NCBI GenBank assembly: GCA_012103475.1
Contig: WLWS01000002.1
Coordinates: forward strand, 295,234-359,233
Source: Gammaproteobacteria bacterium
Lineage (GTDB): Bacteria > Pseudomonadota > Gammaproteobacteria > Eutrophobiales > Eutrophobiaceae
Length of the DNA: 64,000 nt
Direction: 5' to 3'
Below, one piece after another: positions 26,393 through 34,844 of the stretch. The number at the start of each line of letters is the position of its first letter. The stretch's first letter is position 1. The position numbers and the translations under genes were made by a program. Under the pieces are notes generated by a model that was not told where the DNA came from, did not search any database, and was given only the letters and a program-made list of their open reading frames with translations.

Positions 26393-27358
26393 ATGAGACT
26401 GGAACGAGTATGTGTTGTCGGTGCAGGTGCTATCGGCAGTTTATTAATTGGACACCTGGGAACGGTTGTTAAAACTACCGTGTTGACGCGTCGTGATGAA
26501 CATGCGAAAAGCCTGAATGAACAGGGTCTGAAAGTCAGCGGCAAATCACAATTGCAAACGAGTGTTATCGCTTCCACCAATCCTGCTGATCTGGGTGATG
26601 TTGATCTGGTTATTATTGCCACCAAAGCGTTGGCAGTAGAAGCAAGTGCGAAAATGATTTCAGGACATTTCCCTAATGCTCACGTACTGATGATTCAGAA
26701 TGGTCTCGGTTGTGAAGAAATATTAAGTAAATATGGTGACTGGCCGGTTATATCCGGTGTTACTTTTATGAGTGGGACACGCCATTCAGATATACATGTT
26801 GAATATGAGCTGGATACGGCAACCTGGATGGGACCATGGGCTGAGAGTCATGCAAAGTTTGAAGATGTTCAGCAAGTTGAATCACTGATTAATAAATCTG
26901 GATTAATTGCCGAAGCCTACGAAGATCTGCTGCCGCATCAATGGTCGAAATTGATTTTTAATTCAGCAGTAAACAGTATCTCGGCTGTGACTGACCTTCC
27001 TCACATGAAGGCTTTCGCTGAGCAGGATGAAATTCAGGATCTGGGTAATCTCGTTTTCGATATGATGAATGAGGCAAAGCAAATTGCTGAAGCAAGAGGC
27101 GTTACACTTGCAGACGACCCCTGGAAAATGAATGTCAATGCGGTTAGTAAAGGTAGCACCAGTGGGGAAGATTACGCGCATGTCCCCTCAATGCTTGACG
27201 ATGTCAGGAGTAAACGTCTGACCGAAGTTGACTGGATTACCGGTTCTATCGTCAGAGAGGCAAAAAAAGCAGGAGTGCCAGCACCTTACCATGAAACTAT
27301 GTATCGTCTCGTCAAAGCATTTGAATTCAGTTGGACATTTGAAAATAAAGGTCATTAA
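26393..27358 (+). CDS. Ketopantoate reductase (ApbA/PanE)-family dehydrogenase, copy 1
   Basis: This is a 321-residue NADPH-type dehydrogenase of the 2-dehydropantoate 2-reductase family, which reduces 2-oxo acids or oxidises the matching alcohols. The N-terminal Rossmann motif GAGAIGSLL is at residues 10-18, MIQNGLGCEE near 101, and the C-terminal helical domain has WSKLIFNSAVNSISAVT and the conserved PSMLDDV. It starts 34 bp after the LeuA-like gene. A true pantothenate role is unlikely given the catabolic neighbours and an adjacent paralogue. Confidence 0.87.
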   Translation: MRLERVCVVGAGAIGSLLIGHLGTVVKTTVLTRRDEHAKSLNEQGLKVSGKSQLQTSVIASTNPADLGDVDLVIIATKALAVEASAKMISGHFPNAHVLMIQNGLGCEEILSKYGDWPVISGVTFMSGTRHSDIHVEYELDTATWMGPWAESHAKFEDVQQVESLINKSGLIAEAYEDLLPHQWSKLIFNSAVNSISAVTDLPHMKAFAEQDEIQDLGNLVFDMMNEAKQIAEARGVTLADDPWKMNVNAVSKGSTSGEDYAHVPSMLDDVRSKRLTEVDWITGSIVREAKKAGVPAPYHETMYRLVKAFEFSWTFENKGH

Positions 27359-27376
27359 CCGACCACAGGAGTTGTT

Positions 27377-28309
27377 ATGAAAGTTTGTATTATTGGTTGT
27401 GGGGCGATTGGAAGTCTTTATGCCGCCCATTTGGGTAAACTCGATGATGTTGAAGTATGGGCCTATGATTTGAATCAGGCACATGTCGATGCGATCAACA
27501 AAAACGGTCTGACTCTGACCGGTTTGAGCGATTTTACCTCACGTGTGAATGCCACCAGTGATGTGAATGAAATTCCAGCTTGTGATTTCGGAATAATTGC
27601 AACTAAAACCATGTTTACCCGGGCCGCAATGGAATCCGTGGCGAAAATATTTGAGAACGGTGCTGTCTGCTCTGTTCAGAACGGAATTGGTAGTGAGGAG
27701 ATTGTTGCTGAATACGTTTCCAGGGTCATTCAGGGCACAATTTTTCCGGCCGGGCATATTACTGAGCCGGGAGTAGTAAACCACGATGCCGGTGGCAAAA
27801 CCTGGATAGGACCTTTTGCGACCAACCCTGCAAGTATGCAGGAAGTGGAAGCACTGGCCGATGCGATTAACAGAAGTGGTATGGAGTGTCTGGCCATGGA
27901 AGATGCCCGAGGTGCGCAGTGGACTAAAGTGATATTTAACGCAGCATCAAATGCAGTGGCTGCATTGACACGTTTGCCTCATGGTGTTAATTGCGATCAG
28001 GAAGGTGTACGAAAGTTAATGTCAGTGATTATGGCAGAAGGTGTGGCTGTTTCCGAGGCACTTGGGATAACTCTGGATAGTGATCCGGAGAAATTGACTG
28101 ATTTTGGTCGTGAGAAAGCTTATTACCATCCGCCAAGCATGTTACAGGACGTGATGGGTGAGAGAATAACTGAAGTCGATGTACTAAATGGTGGAATTGC
28201 CAAGTACGGTAAGGAACTCGGCATACCGACTCCAATGAACGAGGCGCTCACGGCGTTGATTAAAGGACTGGAGTTTTCCTGGAGCCTCGAGATTCCAGAG
28301 AAACATTAA
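27377..28309 (+). CDS. Ketopantoate reductase (ApbA/PanE)-family dehydrogenase, copy 2
   Basis: This 310-residue paralogue lies 18 bp after copy 1. It has GCGAIGSLYAAHLG at residues 7-20, CSVQNGIGSEEIV, the helical-domain WTKVIFNAASNAVAALT, and PPSMLQDVMGERITEVDVLNGGI, which is the family's substrate-binding stretch. An AGGAG site precedes the ATG. Sequence divergence between the copies is large enough that they probably act on different substrates, on opposite stereoisomers, or as a heteromer. Confidence 0.87.
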   Translation: MKVCIIGCGAIGSLYAAHLGKLDDVEVWAYDLNQAHVDAINKNGLTLTGLSDFTSRVNATSDVNEIPACDFGIIATKTMFTRAAMESVAKIFENGAVCSVQNGIGSEEIVAEYVSRVIQGTIFPAGHITEPGVVNHDAGGKTWIGPFATNPASMQEVEALADAINRSGMECLAMEDARGAQWTKVIFNAASNAVAALTRLPHGVNCDQEGVRKLMSVIMAEGVAVSEALGITLDSDPEKLTDFGREKAYYHPPSMLQDVMGERITEVDVLNGGIAKYGKELGIPTPMNEALTALIKGLEFSWSLEIPEKH

Positions 28310-28349
28310 AAAATTGAATATTATAATTGAGTGACTAAGAGGATTTGAT

Positions 28350-29504
28350 ATGACTGATTATGTAAACCAGTATCGCCCAAGCCAGGCCGAAATTGATCGA
28401 CGCTATGCTAATACCCGGGCAGCAATGGAAGAGGCGGGTCTGGATGCCCTCGTCATCAGTGGTAGCGAGTACAGCGGCTTTGAAGGCGCTATCAGATACA
28501 TGTGTGGATTTTTGATTCTGCATCGCTATGCCTACGTTGTTATTACTAACAATGCCGATCCTGTTTGTGTTTTTCCTCGTGAAGCAACATGGGTTGGAGA
28601 TCATTCTGCTACATTCATCGAAAACCGTGAATTCCCCGGACACTGCGGTGAATGGATCGCCGATTATCTGAAAGAAAAAGGCTCACAAAAGGTAGGTATT
28701 TACGGGCTTGAGTACATTATCAATGTTCGTGATTATAAAGCGATAGCGGCTAAAGACTTTGATATTGTTGATTTTGAAATCCCCTTTGATTACTCACGGG
28801 CTCAAAAGAGTGATGAAGAGATCGCCTCGGTAAGACACTCGATGGAAATAAACAAGGAAGGTGTGCTTGAAGTTATCAAGAACTATCAGGCAGGAAAAAC
28901 TGAAGCCGAATTAATGGGGCTTGCTGAAAATGTATTCGCCAAGAAAGGCTGTGCCCGCAACACGATGGATATGGTGCAAATGGGACCAAATGGTTCGCTG
29001 GAACCGCAGATGATTTTTCCTACTCAACGTCCGCTACAGGACACAGACGGCATGATGTATGGTCTTGAAATCTCCGGTGAAGGTGGTCATTGGGTGGAGT
29101 TTTCACGTCCTTTAATGCCGGCTGGAATGGATGACACTACGAAAGAAATGATGACTGCTTATCAGGAATTTCATGAACTGGCCAAAGAACATATGAAAGC
29201 CGGTAATAATGCTGAAGATGTTGCTGACAAGTGCATGAAACCCATCTTTGATCGAGGTTATCGTTCAGGCCATGTCTGCGGGCATTCTATTGGTATGACC
29301 ATGATTGAGATGCCTCGAATCGGTGAAGGATTTGATTTTGTACTTCCGGAAAATATGATATGTTCAATGCATCCGCATTTTATGAATCAGGAACGTACGC
29401 ATTCGCTATATTTTCAGGAAACCTATCGGGTTGGAAAAGATGCTGGTGAGCCATTATCGGGGGTTCCGATTAAAGCTTACGAGGGTGGTGAGTCTGCGTT
29501 TTAA
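28350..29504 (+). CDS. Creatinase-like M24 pita-bread hydrolase with altered metal ligands
   Basis: This 384-residue protein has the creatinase N-terminal domain (about 15-160) and the M24 pita-bread catalytic domain (about 165-370). The dinuclear-metal ligands of M24 peptidases (Asp, Asp, His, Glu, Glu) appear as Glu240, Glu250, His312, His341 and Glu357, with one residue fewer between the first two. This looks more like metal-free creatinase than an aminopeptidase, so it may cleave a non-peptide C-N bond; DMSP lyase DddP is another non-peptidase member of the fold. It is the last gene of the operon, 40 bp after the second reductase, with AGAGGA before the ATG and a strong terminator after it. 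Confidence 0.82.
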   Translation: MTDYVNQYRPSQAEIDRRYANTRAAMEEAGLDALVISGSEYSGFEGAIRYMCGFLILHRYAYVVITNNADPVCVFPREATWVGDHSATFIENREFPGHCGEWIADYLKEKGSQKVGIYGLEYIINVRDYKAIAAKDFDIVDFEIPFDYSRAQKSDEEIASVRHSMEINKEGVLEVIKNYQAGKTEAELMGLAENVFAKKGCARNTMDMVQMGPNGSLEPQMIFPTQRPLQDTDGMMYGLEISGEGGHWVEFSRPLMPAGMDDTTKEMMTAYQEFHELAKEHMKAGNNAEDVADKCMKPIFDRGYRSGHVCGHSIGMTMIEMPRIGEGFDFVLPENMICSMHPHFMNQERTHSLYFQETYRVGKDAGEPLSGVPIKAYEGGESAF

Positions 29505-29537
29505 CCAAGGCTTATGACACTTGATTTTTCTTGTAAC

Positions 29538-29568
29538 AAACCCGGCTTCAAGCCGGGTTTTGTTTTTT
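29538..29568 (+). terminator. Rho-independent terminator ending the F420/hydrolase operon
   Basis: A stem of AAACCCGGCT with AGCCGGGTTT and a 3-base loop is followed by TGTTTTTT. It lies 34 bp after the creatinase-like gene and before the ribosome binding site of the next gene. Confidence 0.88.
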
Positions 29569-29584
29569 CAAAGGAGCCAATAAT

Positions 29585-30535
29585 ATGATTCGTCTGTTCT
29601 CGCTATGTTTCTATTTGCTTTTCCTCATTGCCTGTAGCAATGACAATGAGCCAGTTGTGAATGAGTCCCCACCCGTGCCATCAACTCAGGGTCACAAGGA
29701 AATATTTCTGGTTAGCGGAGTAACCGGACAACAGGGAGGTGCAGTCGCGAAGGCCTTGCTTAATGAAGGTTACAAAGTCCGCGGACTGAGTCGAAATCCG
29801 AAAAGTGACCGAGCGCTCAAAATGACTTCGCTGGGTGTAGAAATAGTAAAAGGGGATTTCAGTGATGCAAATTCTCTTGATGACGCATTAAAAGGTACTG
29901 AAGGCGTGTTTCTGATAACAAACTTTTGGGAGCATGGTTATGACGCTGAAGTCGAACAGGGCAAAAATATGGTGGATGCGGCTGTTCGCGCAAATATCAG
30001 TCATCTGGTATTTACTTCGGTTGCGAATGCAAATAGTGCCACCGGCATTCCTCACTTTGATAGTAAATATGAAATTGAAGAATATATTCGCTCGAAGAAC
30101 ATTGATTTCACTATTTTACGGCCGGTTTCTTTTATGGATAACTGGGCCTACTCCAGAGAGGAAATAGTTGCTGGCAAATTAACCAGTCCTTTTTCGATGG
30201 CAACCCGTCTTCAACAGATTGCGGTTCGGGACATTGGTCGGTTTGCCGCGTTAGCATTTCAAAGGCCAGATGAATGGAAAGGCAGAGCACTGGATATTGC
30301 AGGGGAAGAATATTCGGTGAAACAGCTTGTGAATATATTCAGCATCATGACAGGTAGTCCGGTTGAATATATACAAATACCCTGGGACGAATATGAACAG
30401 TCAGAAGGTGAGGAAATGACGGTGATGGACCGCTGGATTGAGGGAGTAGGTTACAGTGCTAATATCAATCTGGTTCGCTCTGAATTATCTGATATGTGGA
30501 CTCTGGAAGATTATTTAAACGAATCAGGCTGGTAA
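29585..30535 (+). CDS. NmrA-like NAD(P)-binding protein with a lipoprotein signal
   Basis: This 316-residue protein combines an N-terminal lipobox signal (LLFLIAC, Cys at about residue 18, Ser at +2 favouring the outer membrane) with an NmrA/atypical short-chain-dehydrogenase Rossmann domain. The cofactor loop GVTGQQGGAVAKAL is at about 44-57, and RPVSFMDNWAY lies further on. NmrA-like proteins bind NAD(P) and act as redox sensors or reductases in the cytoplasm, so export is odd. A strong AAGGAG precedes the ATG. The end overlaps the convergent MFS gene by 12 bp. Confidence 0.8.
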   Translation: MIRLFSLCFYLLFLIACSNDNEPVVNESPPVPSTQGHKEIFLVSGVTGQQGGAVAKALLNEGYKVRGLSRNPKSDRALKMTSLGVEIVKGDFSDANSLDDALKGTEGVFLITNFWEHGYDAEVEQGKNMVDAAVRANISHLVFTSVANANSATGIPHFDSKYEIEEYIRSKNIDFTILRPVSFMDNWAYSREEIVAGKLTSPFSMATRLQQIAVRDIGRFAALAFQRPDEWKGRALDIAGEEYSVKQLVNIFSIMTGSPVEYIQIPWDEYEQSEGEEMTVMDRWIEGVGYSANINLVRSELSDMWTLEDYLNESGW

Positions 30536-31789
30536 TTTGATGGGTTCAAGCAGATTAGTCAGGGTAAGGTTTAAGTAAAGCAATAGTAATTGCGGCAGAG
30601 TGACAATGCCCGCTAGTAACCACAGAGCACCAATGTAATTACCTGCGCGATCGTAGTAAAAACCCATCAGTGGGGCGCCGAATATGGCACCGACCTGAAA
30701 GGCGGCAAACATGATGCCGTAAATCTGGCCAAAAGCTTTTTTGCCAAAATATCTGCTGCAGATGTAGGCAATTTCACTGATTTCTGAGCCACTCGCCATT
30801 CCTACCAACAGGGCTGCCGCAAAAACCAGCATACTTGTTGTGCCACTTGCGAGTATTGATATACCGGCGACCATACCTAGTAAGAAGAAGGCGGTCACGT
30901 AAGGGGCGAAAAACCTGTCCATCAAATAGCCTGCGACAATTCGACCAATAATAATACCGGGGCCAATGCTGGCCATACAACGGGCGGCCAATTGAGGAGA
31001 AAGCCCGCGATCGACCAGCAGGGGATACAGGTGTGCGAGCACACCCGTTAGACCAATACCAACCAGCAAAAAGGAAAACAGAATTAGCCAGTAAGTTGAC
31101 GTCTTCATCGCTTCCATGCCGGACAGACCGGTTAAGTCGGAGTCATTGTCAGGCTGATCTTTGGTAGCGGTATCACCATCAGCTGACAGGCCCATTTCTT
31201 GCGGAGACTCACGCATAAAAAATATCGCCATTGGCAGGGCCAATAGAAAAACTGTTGCGGCAAAAATAAAATAGCTCACACGCCAGCCAGCTACTTCGAT
31301 TATCGATTGAGCGACTACCGGTATAAGCATGGCGCCAACACCAAAACCTGATAAAGAAAGGCCAAGTGCAAACCCTCGCCTGCGATTGAACCAGGCAATC
31401 AGTACACGCGAATAACTTTGAGGTAAAGTCCCGGCACCAAGAAAAGGAATAAGAAAATAGAGTAAGTATAAATGCCAGATGTTAGCGGTGAGTAATCCCA
31501 TAGAAGCGATACAGATACTCATCAGGACAACTGAGGGGATCAGTATTTTTCGCACACCGTATTTATCAATGAGCAGGCCAAGTAGCGGAGAGGCGATAAC
31601 GACGGCGAAGTTTGTCATTGACAGGGCGAAAGATAATTCACCACGATTCCAGCCAAACTCTTCCTGTAGAGGCCCGACAAAAACCCCGAATGCAAAGACG
31701 GTAAAAATACCGTAGCACAGAGCCATACCGACGAAGCCGGTAGCGACATTCCACCAGCCGTAGAAAATTTTTCCAGAAGTATTTGTCAT
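30524..31789 (-). CDS. MFS transporter (oxalate/formate or monocarboxylate type)
   Basis: This 421-residue carrier has about 12 hydrophobic spans and starts YGWWNVATGFVGMALCYGIFT, the pattern of the OFA/monocarboxylate MFS group. The loop motif LLIDKYGVRKILIP follows span 2, and GYLMDRFFAPYV is the matching motif in the second half. It should move a small organic acid anion across the inner membrane. It is the last gene of the minus-strand operon, 36 bp after the esterase. An equally long but frameshifted paralogue lies at 60969-62235. Confidence 0.9.
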   Translation of the reverse strand: MTNTSGKIFYGWWNVATGFVGMALCYGIFTVFAFGVFVGPLQEEFGWNRGELSFALSMTNFAVVIASPLLGLLIDKYGVRKILIPSVVLMSICIASMGLLTANIWHLYLLYFLIPFLGAGTLPQSYSRVLIAWFNRRRGFALGLSLSGFGVGAMLIPVVAQSIIEVAGWRVSYFIFAATVFLLALPMAIFFMRESPQEMGLSADGDTATKDQPDNDSDLTGLSGMEAMKTSTYWLILFSFLLVGIGLTGVLAHLYPLLVDRGLSPQLAARCMASIGPGIIIGRIVAGYLMDRFFAPYVTAFFLLGMVAGISILASGTTSMLVFAAALLVGMASGSEISEIAYICSRYFGKKAFGQIYGIMFAAFQVGAIFGAPLMGFYYDRAGNYIGALWLLAGIVTLPQLLLLYLNLTLTNLLEPIKLPA

Positions 31790-31825
31790 ATCACTGGCTA
31801 TTTCTTCAATGGGTGAATAGAGAAA

Positions 31826-32791
31826 TCAATGAGGGCGCCTGTCATTGCGATATCGCAAAAACCAGTTAAACAAATCTTCTCCTTCATACACCCGTTTCCA
31901 TGCATCATGATCCATGTCTTCGTGTACCGTAAATCGTAAGGCCGGGTGACCTGCGTTCTGCAAAGCATTTGCCATTTCATATAGCCAGTGAGGTTTTACC
32001 GTGGTGTCTTTTGCACCCCCGAATATCCAGATTGGAAGTGCCGCATCAGCCAGCTTCTGCGCATCTTGAAGTTTTCCAGTTCCTACGACAGGTGCTATTG
32101 CGGCCCAGCGATCGGGATATTGTGACGCAATGTCAAAAGTACCAAAGCCACCGTAACTGATGCCTGTCAAATAGACTCGTCCGGGATCAGCGTGGTAATT
32201 TTGCAAGACCTTGTCGAGCATGAGAATGATTTCTTCATGTATGTTGATCCAGCCTTTGAAATTCGGGTAGTCCTTGAAACGTGAATGAGGACCATCCGGA
32301 AATTCTTCTGCGTTGAAACGTCTGATGGGGAGGTCAGATTTGAAACCGTAATTTCTCTCAGGCACGCCGGACTCAAGACGCCTGGGAAGTGGATCCTGAG
32401 AGTGGTCTTCTTCGACACCGGGGATTCCAAACTTAAGTGGCAACTGGGGGCTAATAATAATGAAAGGTAAGGGGCGACGCTGTATCCAGGCTTCCATCAA
32501 AGGACCATGAGTCAGTACATAGTCAAGATCGCTGCTGCCATTGCCTCTTTGACCGTGACCATGCAGGAAAAACATCACAGGCCATTTTTTGTTATTTGCC
32601 TGATTGTAGCCTTTGGGCAGATAGACGAAGTACTGCCTTTGTTTCTGAGTTGAGGCAGAGAAATAGTCTGATTTTAAGAGTTGATCATCGTTTTTTTCAC
32701 CGGCAATTGATGAAATCGGGCCGATAAAAAAACAAAATAATAAACTGACTGTTAATGAAAGATGTTTGTTACGGTTCTCAACACAGATCAT
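31826..32791 (-). CDS. Secreted alpha/beta-hydrolase (esterase/polymer-depolymerase type)
   Basis: This 321-residue exported protein has a signal peptide (about 1-30, ending ISSIAG) and an alpha/beta-hydrolase domain. It shows WPVMFFLHGHGQRGNG for the oxyanion hole, the nucleophile motif GISYGGFG, and a late His in MDHDAWKRVYEG. The FIIISPQLP segment resembles phospholipase/carboxylesterase and feruloyl-esterase-like proteins. It should cleave an ester in the periplasm. Its ATG overlaps the stop of the upstream MBL gene (ATGA), so translation is coupled. Confidence 0.86.
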   Translation of the reverse strand: MICVENRNKHLSLTVSLLFCFFIGPISSIAGEKNDDQLLKSDYFSASTQKQRQYFVYLPKGYNQANNKKWPVMFFLHGHGQRGNGSSDLDYVLTHGPLMEAWIQRRPLPFIIISPQLPLKFGIPGVEEDHSQDPLPRRLESGVPERNYGFKSDLPIRRFNAEEFPDGPHSRFKDYPNFKGWINIHEEIILMLDKVLQNYHADPGRVYLTGISYGGFGTFDIASQYPDRWAAIAPVVGTGKLQDAQKLADAALPIWIFGGAKDTTVKPHWLYEMANALQNAGHPALRFTVHEDMDHDAWKRVYEGEDLFNWFLRYRNDRRPH

Positions 32792-33702
32792 AGTTGAACT
32801 TCGTTGGCCAACAAAACAGATGGTTCCGGTGTATCTTCCAGTCCCCAGCCACCCATAAGGTAATGGTGAACAATACGAATTGCGGTCTGACCAACATGGT
32901 CTTCGAAGCCGTCCAGATCACCGAAGCGCTCTGCTAGTTTGTTCATCACATACCCTTTCATTGGTTCAAAGGCCCAGATAGGCACAAACTCTGCGAAGGC
33001 GTTCTGAGCTTCCAGTTGCACAGCTTCAAAGTAATCACAGCCTCGGGAGAATCCAGCTCGGTCGGTAATTTCGTATCTGCCCGGAACGAATGTTTGCCAT
33101 TCCAGTTCGAGGAAACCGCGCATAAATTTCACAAAATTACAGATATGATAATCTGGGACAAATCCGTATTTGGCGTTGGCAAGTATCGTGTCAGAAGAAA
33201 ACAGAACGCCGGCATCGGCAAACCATGCGCTCATATTTCCTGAGCCGTGAGTAGGGCCCGGGTTGAGCAGGGTAAATTCCAGCCCGTCAATTGACATCTC
33301 ATTTTTCGCGCCGCTGAGTATCTTTGTTGGCATGGACTGGCCTTCGGCCTGACGCAGTTTGATAACTTTTGCACACATCTCATCAGCAATGATTTCTGCA
33401 TCGGCGCTGAGGTCTGCAGCGAAGCCACTGTGATCGAGATGATCGTGAGAGTAAATAACGGTCTTTATTTCTTTTTCAGGAATGCATTCGGCGACTTTCT
33501 TTTTATAGGCACGTGCTCGACCCGGGGTACCGAAGGTATCGAAAGCGATAATACTATTTGCCGCCTCTAAAAATATTGTTCGACAGCTGCCATCGCTGAT
33601 TGTCCAGATGTAGTCTGCGAGCCTTTCGGCCTGCATTTCAGGTTCAAGGGCAAGAAAGTTCTGCGCTGCTTCGCGAGTAAATTTTCCTTTATTCTCGTTC
33701 AT
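32788..33702 (-). CDS. MBL-fold metallo-hydrolase, copy 1
   Basis: This 304-residue cytoplasmic metallo-beta-lactamase-fold protein has the zinc motif SHDHLDHSG (HxHxDH) and a downstream GPTHGSGNMSAWF, which supplies a further metal-ligand His. The C-terminal FVPGRYEI carries no obvious ligand His. It shares its layout with the adjacent copy 2, including the unusual N-terminal segment ending in IWTISDGSCRTIFLE, so the two are ancient tandem duplicates. Substrate is unknown; relatives act on thioesters, lactones or alkyl sulfates. It starts 13 bp after copy 2 with TAGGAAG before the ATG. Confidence 0.87.
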   Translation of the reverse strand: MNENKGKFTREAAQNFLALEPEMQAERLADYIWTISDGSCRTIFLEAANSIIAFDTFGTPGRARAYKKKVAECIPEKEIKTVIYSHDHLDHSGFAADLSADAEIIADEMCAKVIKLRQAEGQSMPTKILSGAKNEMSIDGLEFTLLNPGPTHGSGNMSAWFADAGVLFSSDTILANAKYGFVPDYHICNFVKFMRGFLELEWQTFVPGRYEITDRAGFSRGCDYFEAVQLEAQNAFAEFVPIWAFEPMKGYVMNKLAERFGDLDGFEDHVGQTAIRIVHHYLMGGWGLEDTPEPSVLLANEVQL

Positions 33703-33715
33703 AATCGTATGCTTC

Positions 33716-34642
33716 CTATAATGGTGAGAGGTCAGGTGTCATATTGCCTTCGATACCCCATCCGCCGGAAAGGTAGCCTTGCATATAACGGGATAGATTT
33801 ATGGCCGCGTACTCATAATAGCGGAACATTTCTCTGTCTGTTGGCCCGAGTTTTTCCTCGGTGTACTGGTTCAGTCCTTTCCAGTCGTGCGGGTCAACAC
33901 CATCAATGACTGCCTGTTGAGCAAATTCGATCTGGTGTTCCCAGTAATTGAGAATTTCGATGAACTGTTTTCTATCGATGATCCAGAAATGGCCAGGTAC
34001 GAAAATTTCCCAATCCAGACTTAGAAAGCGACGCATGACCTCAACATAATGCGCCATGTGCCAGTCCATCAAATAACAGTAACCGACGCCGGCCGCGACT
34101 GTATCGACCATAAAAAGAACCTTGCTCTGTGGAAAAAAAGCGGCAATATTTCCATCTCCGTGGGTCGGGCCCGGATAGATCAATTCAAAATCACAACCGT
34201 CTATAGAATAAGCTTTGCGTTCGCCCTCAAAGATCTCAGTCGCCGGTAATTGTCCGTCCGATTTCCGGGCAACGATAACCTGATTGGCGTAGTCGTGCGC
34301 TATGATATCTGCCTCAGGGGCAAGATCGGCCGCGTAGCCGGTGTGATCAAGATGCTCGTGAGAATAAACAATGGTATGAATGGGTTTCTTTGGGAAAACC
34401 CGACCAACCGCGCCAGCATAAGCGCGAGCAGTACCCGGAGTAGTCAGGGTATCGAAGGCTATGGTGCCTTTTTTCCCTTCCAGAAAAATGGATCGATAAA
34501 TTCCTTCGCTCACGGACCAGATATTATCTACTACCGGTGTATAGCATATATCACGCCATACTCCCTGAATCGGAATATTGGGACCTATGGTAAAAATACC
34601 GCAGTGTTCGTGATTATGATTGGCACCGTTCTCTTCAGACAT
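33716..34642 (-). CDS. MBL-fold metallo-hydrolase, copy 2
   Basis: This 308-residue protein is the first gene of the minus-strand operon. It has SHEHLDHTG (HxHxDH), GPTHGDGNIAAFF with the next His ligand, and FVPGHFWI where copy 1 has Arg in place of His. A His-rich patch NHNHEHCG lies near the N-terminus. AAGGAT precedes the ATG. It is divergent from korA across about 200 bp. It probably acts on the same class of ester or thioester as copy 1. Confidence 0.87.
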   Translation of the reverse strand: MSEENGANHNHEHCGIFTIGPNIPIQGVWRDICYTPVVDNIWSVSEGIYRSIFLEGKKGTIAFDTLTTPGTARAYAGAVGRVFPKKPIHTIVYSHEHLDHTGYAADLAPEADIIAHDYANQVIVARKSDGQLPATEIFEGERKAYSIDGCDFELIYPGPTHGDGNIAAFFPQSKVLFMVDTVAAGVGYCYLMDWHMAHYVEVMRRFLSLDWEIFVPGHFWIIDRKQFIEILNYWEHQIEFAQQAVIDGVDPHDWKGLNQYTEEKLGPTDREMFRYYEYAAINLSRYMQGYLSGGWGIEGNMTPDLSPL

Positions 34643-34788
34643 AGAAAGTATCCTTTAAACTTCTTGTTAAACAGCCGTTTATAAAACCATGATGTTGTCG
34701 CATTTCAGCGAAAGCGTCAAACCGAAAATATAATCGTAGTATCGCTGCGCTGAGGAACATAAATCAATGCTCTAAAAGACATGTTATT

Positions 34789-34812
34789 TTATTATCAGGT
34801 AGTAGATAATAA
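34789..34812. promoter_or_regulatory. Inverted repeat upstream of korA
   Basis: TTATTATC and GATAATAA form perfect 8-bp arms around an 8-bp spacer, 32 bp before the korA start. The position and dyad suggest an operator for a dimeric regulator controlling korAB and perhaps the divergent MBL operon. The arms are A/T-rich, so chance is possible. Confidence 0.4.
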
Positions 34813-34844
34813 AGCTCATTAGATTAAGTAGTTGGGAGACTTCT

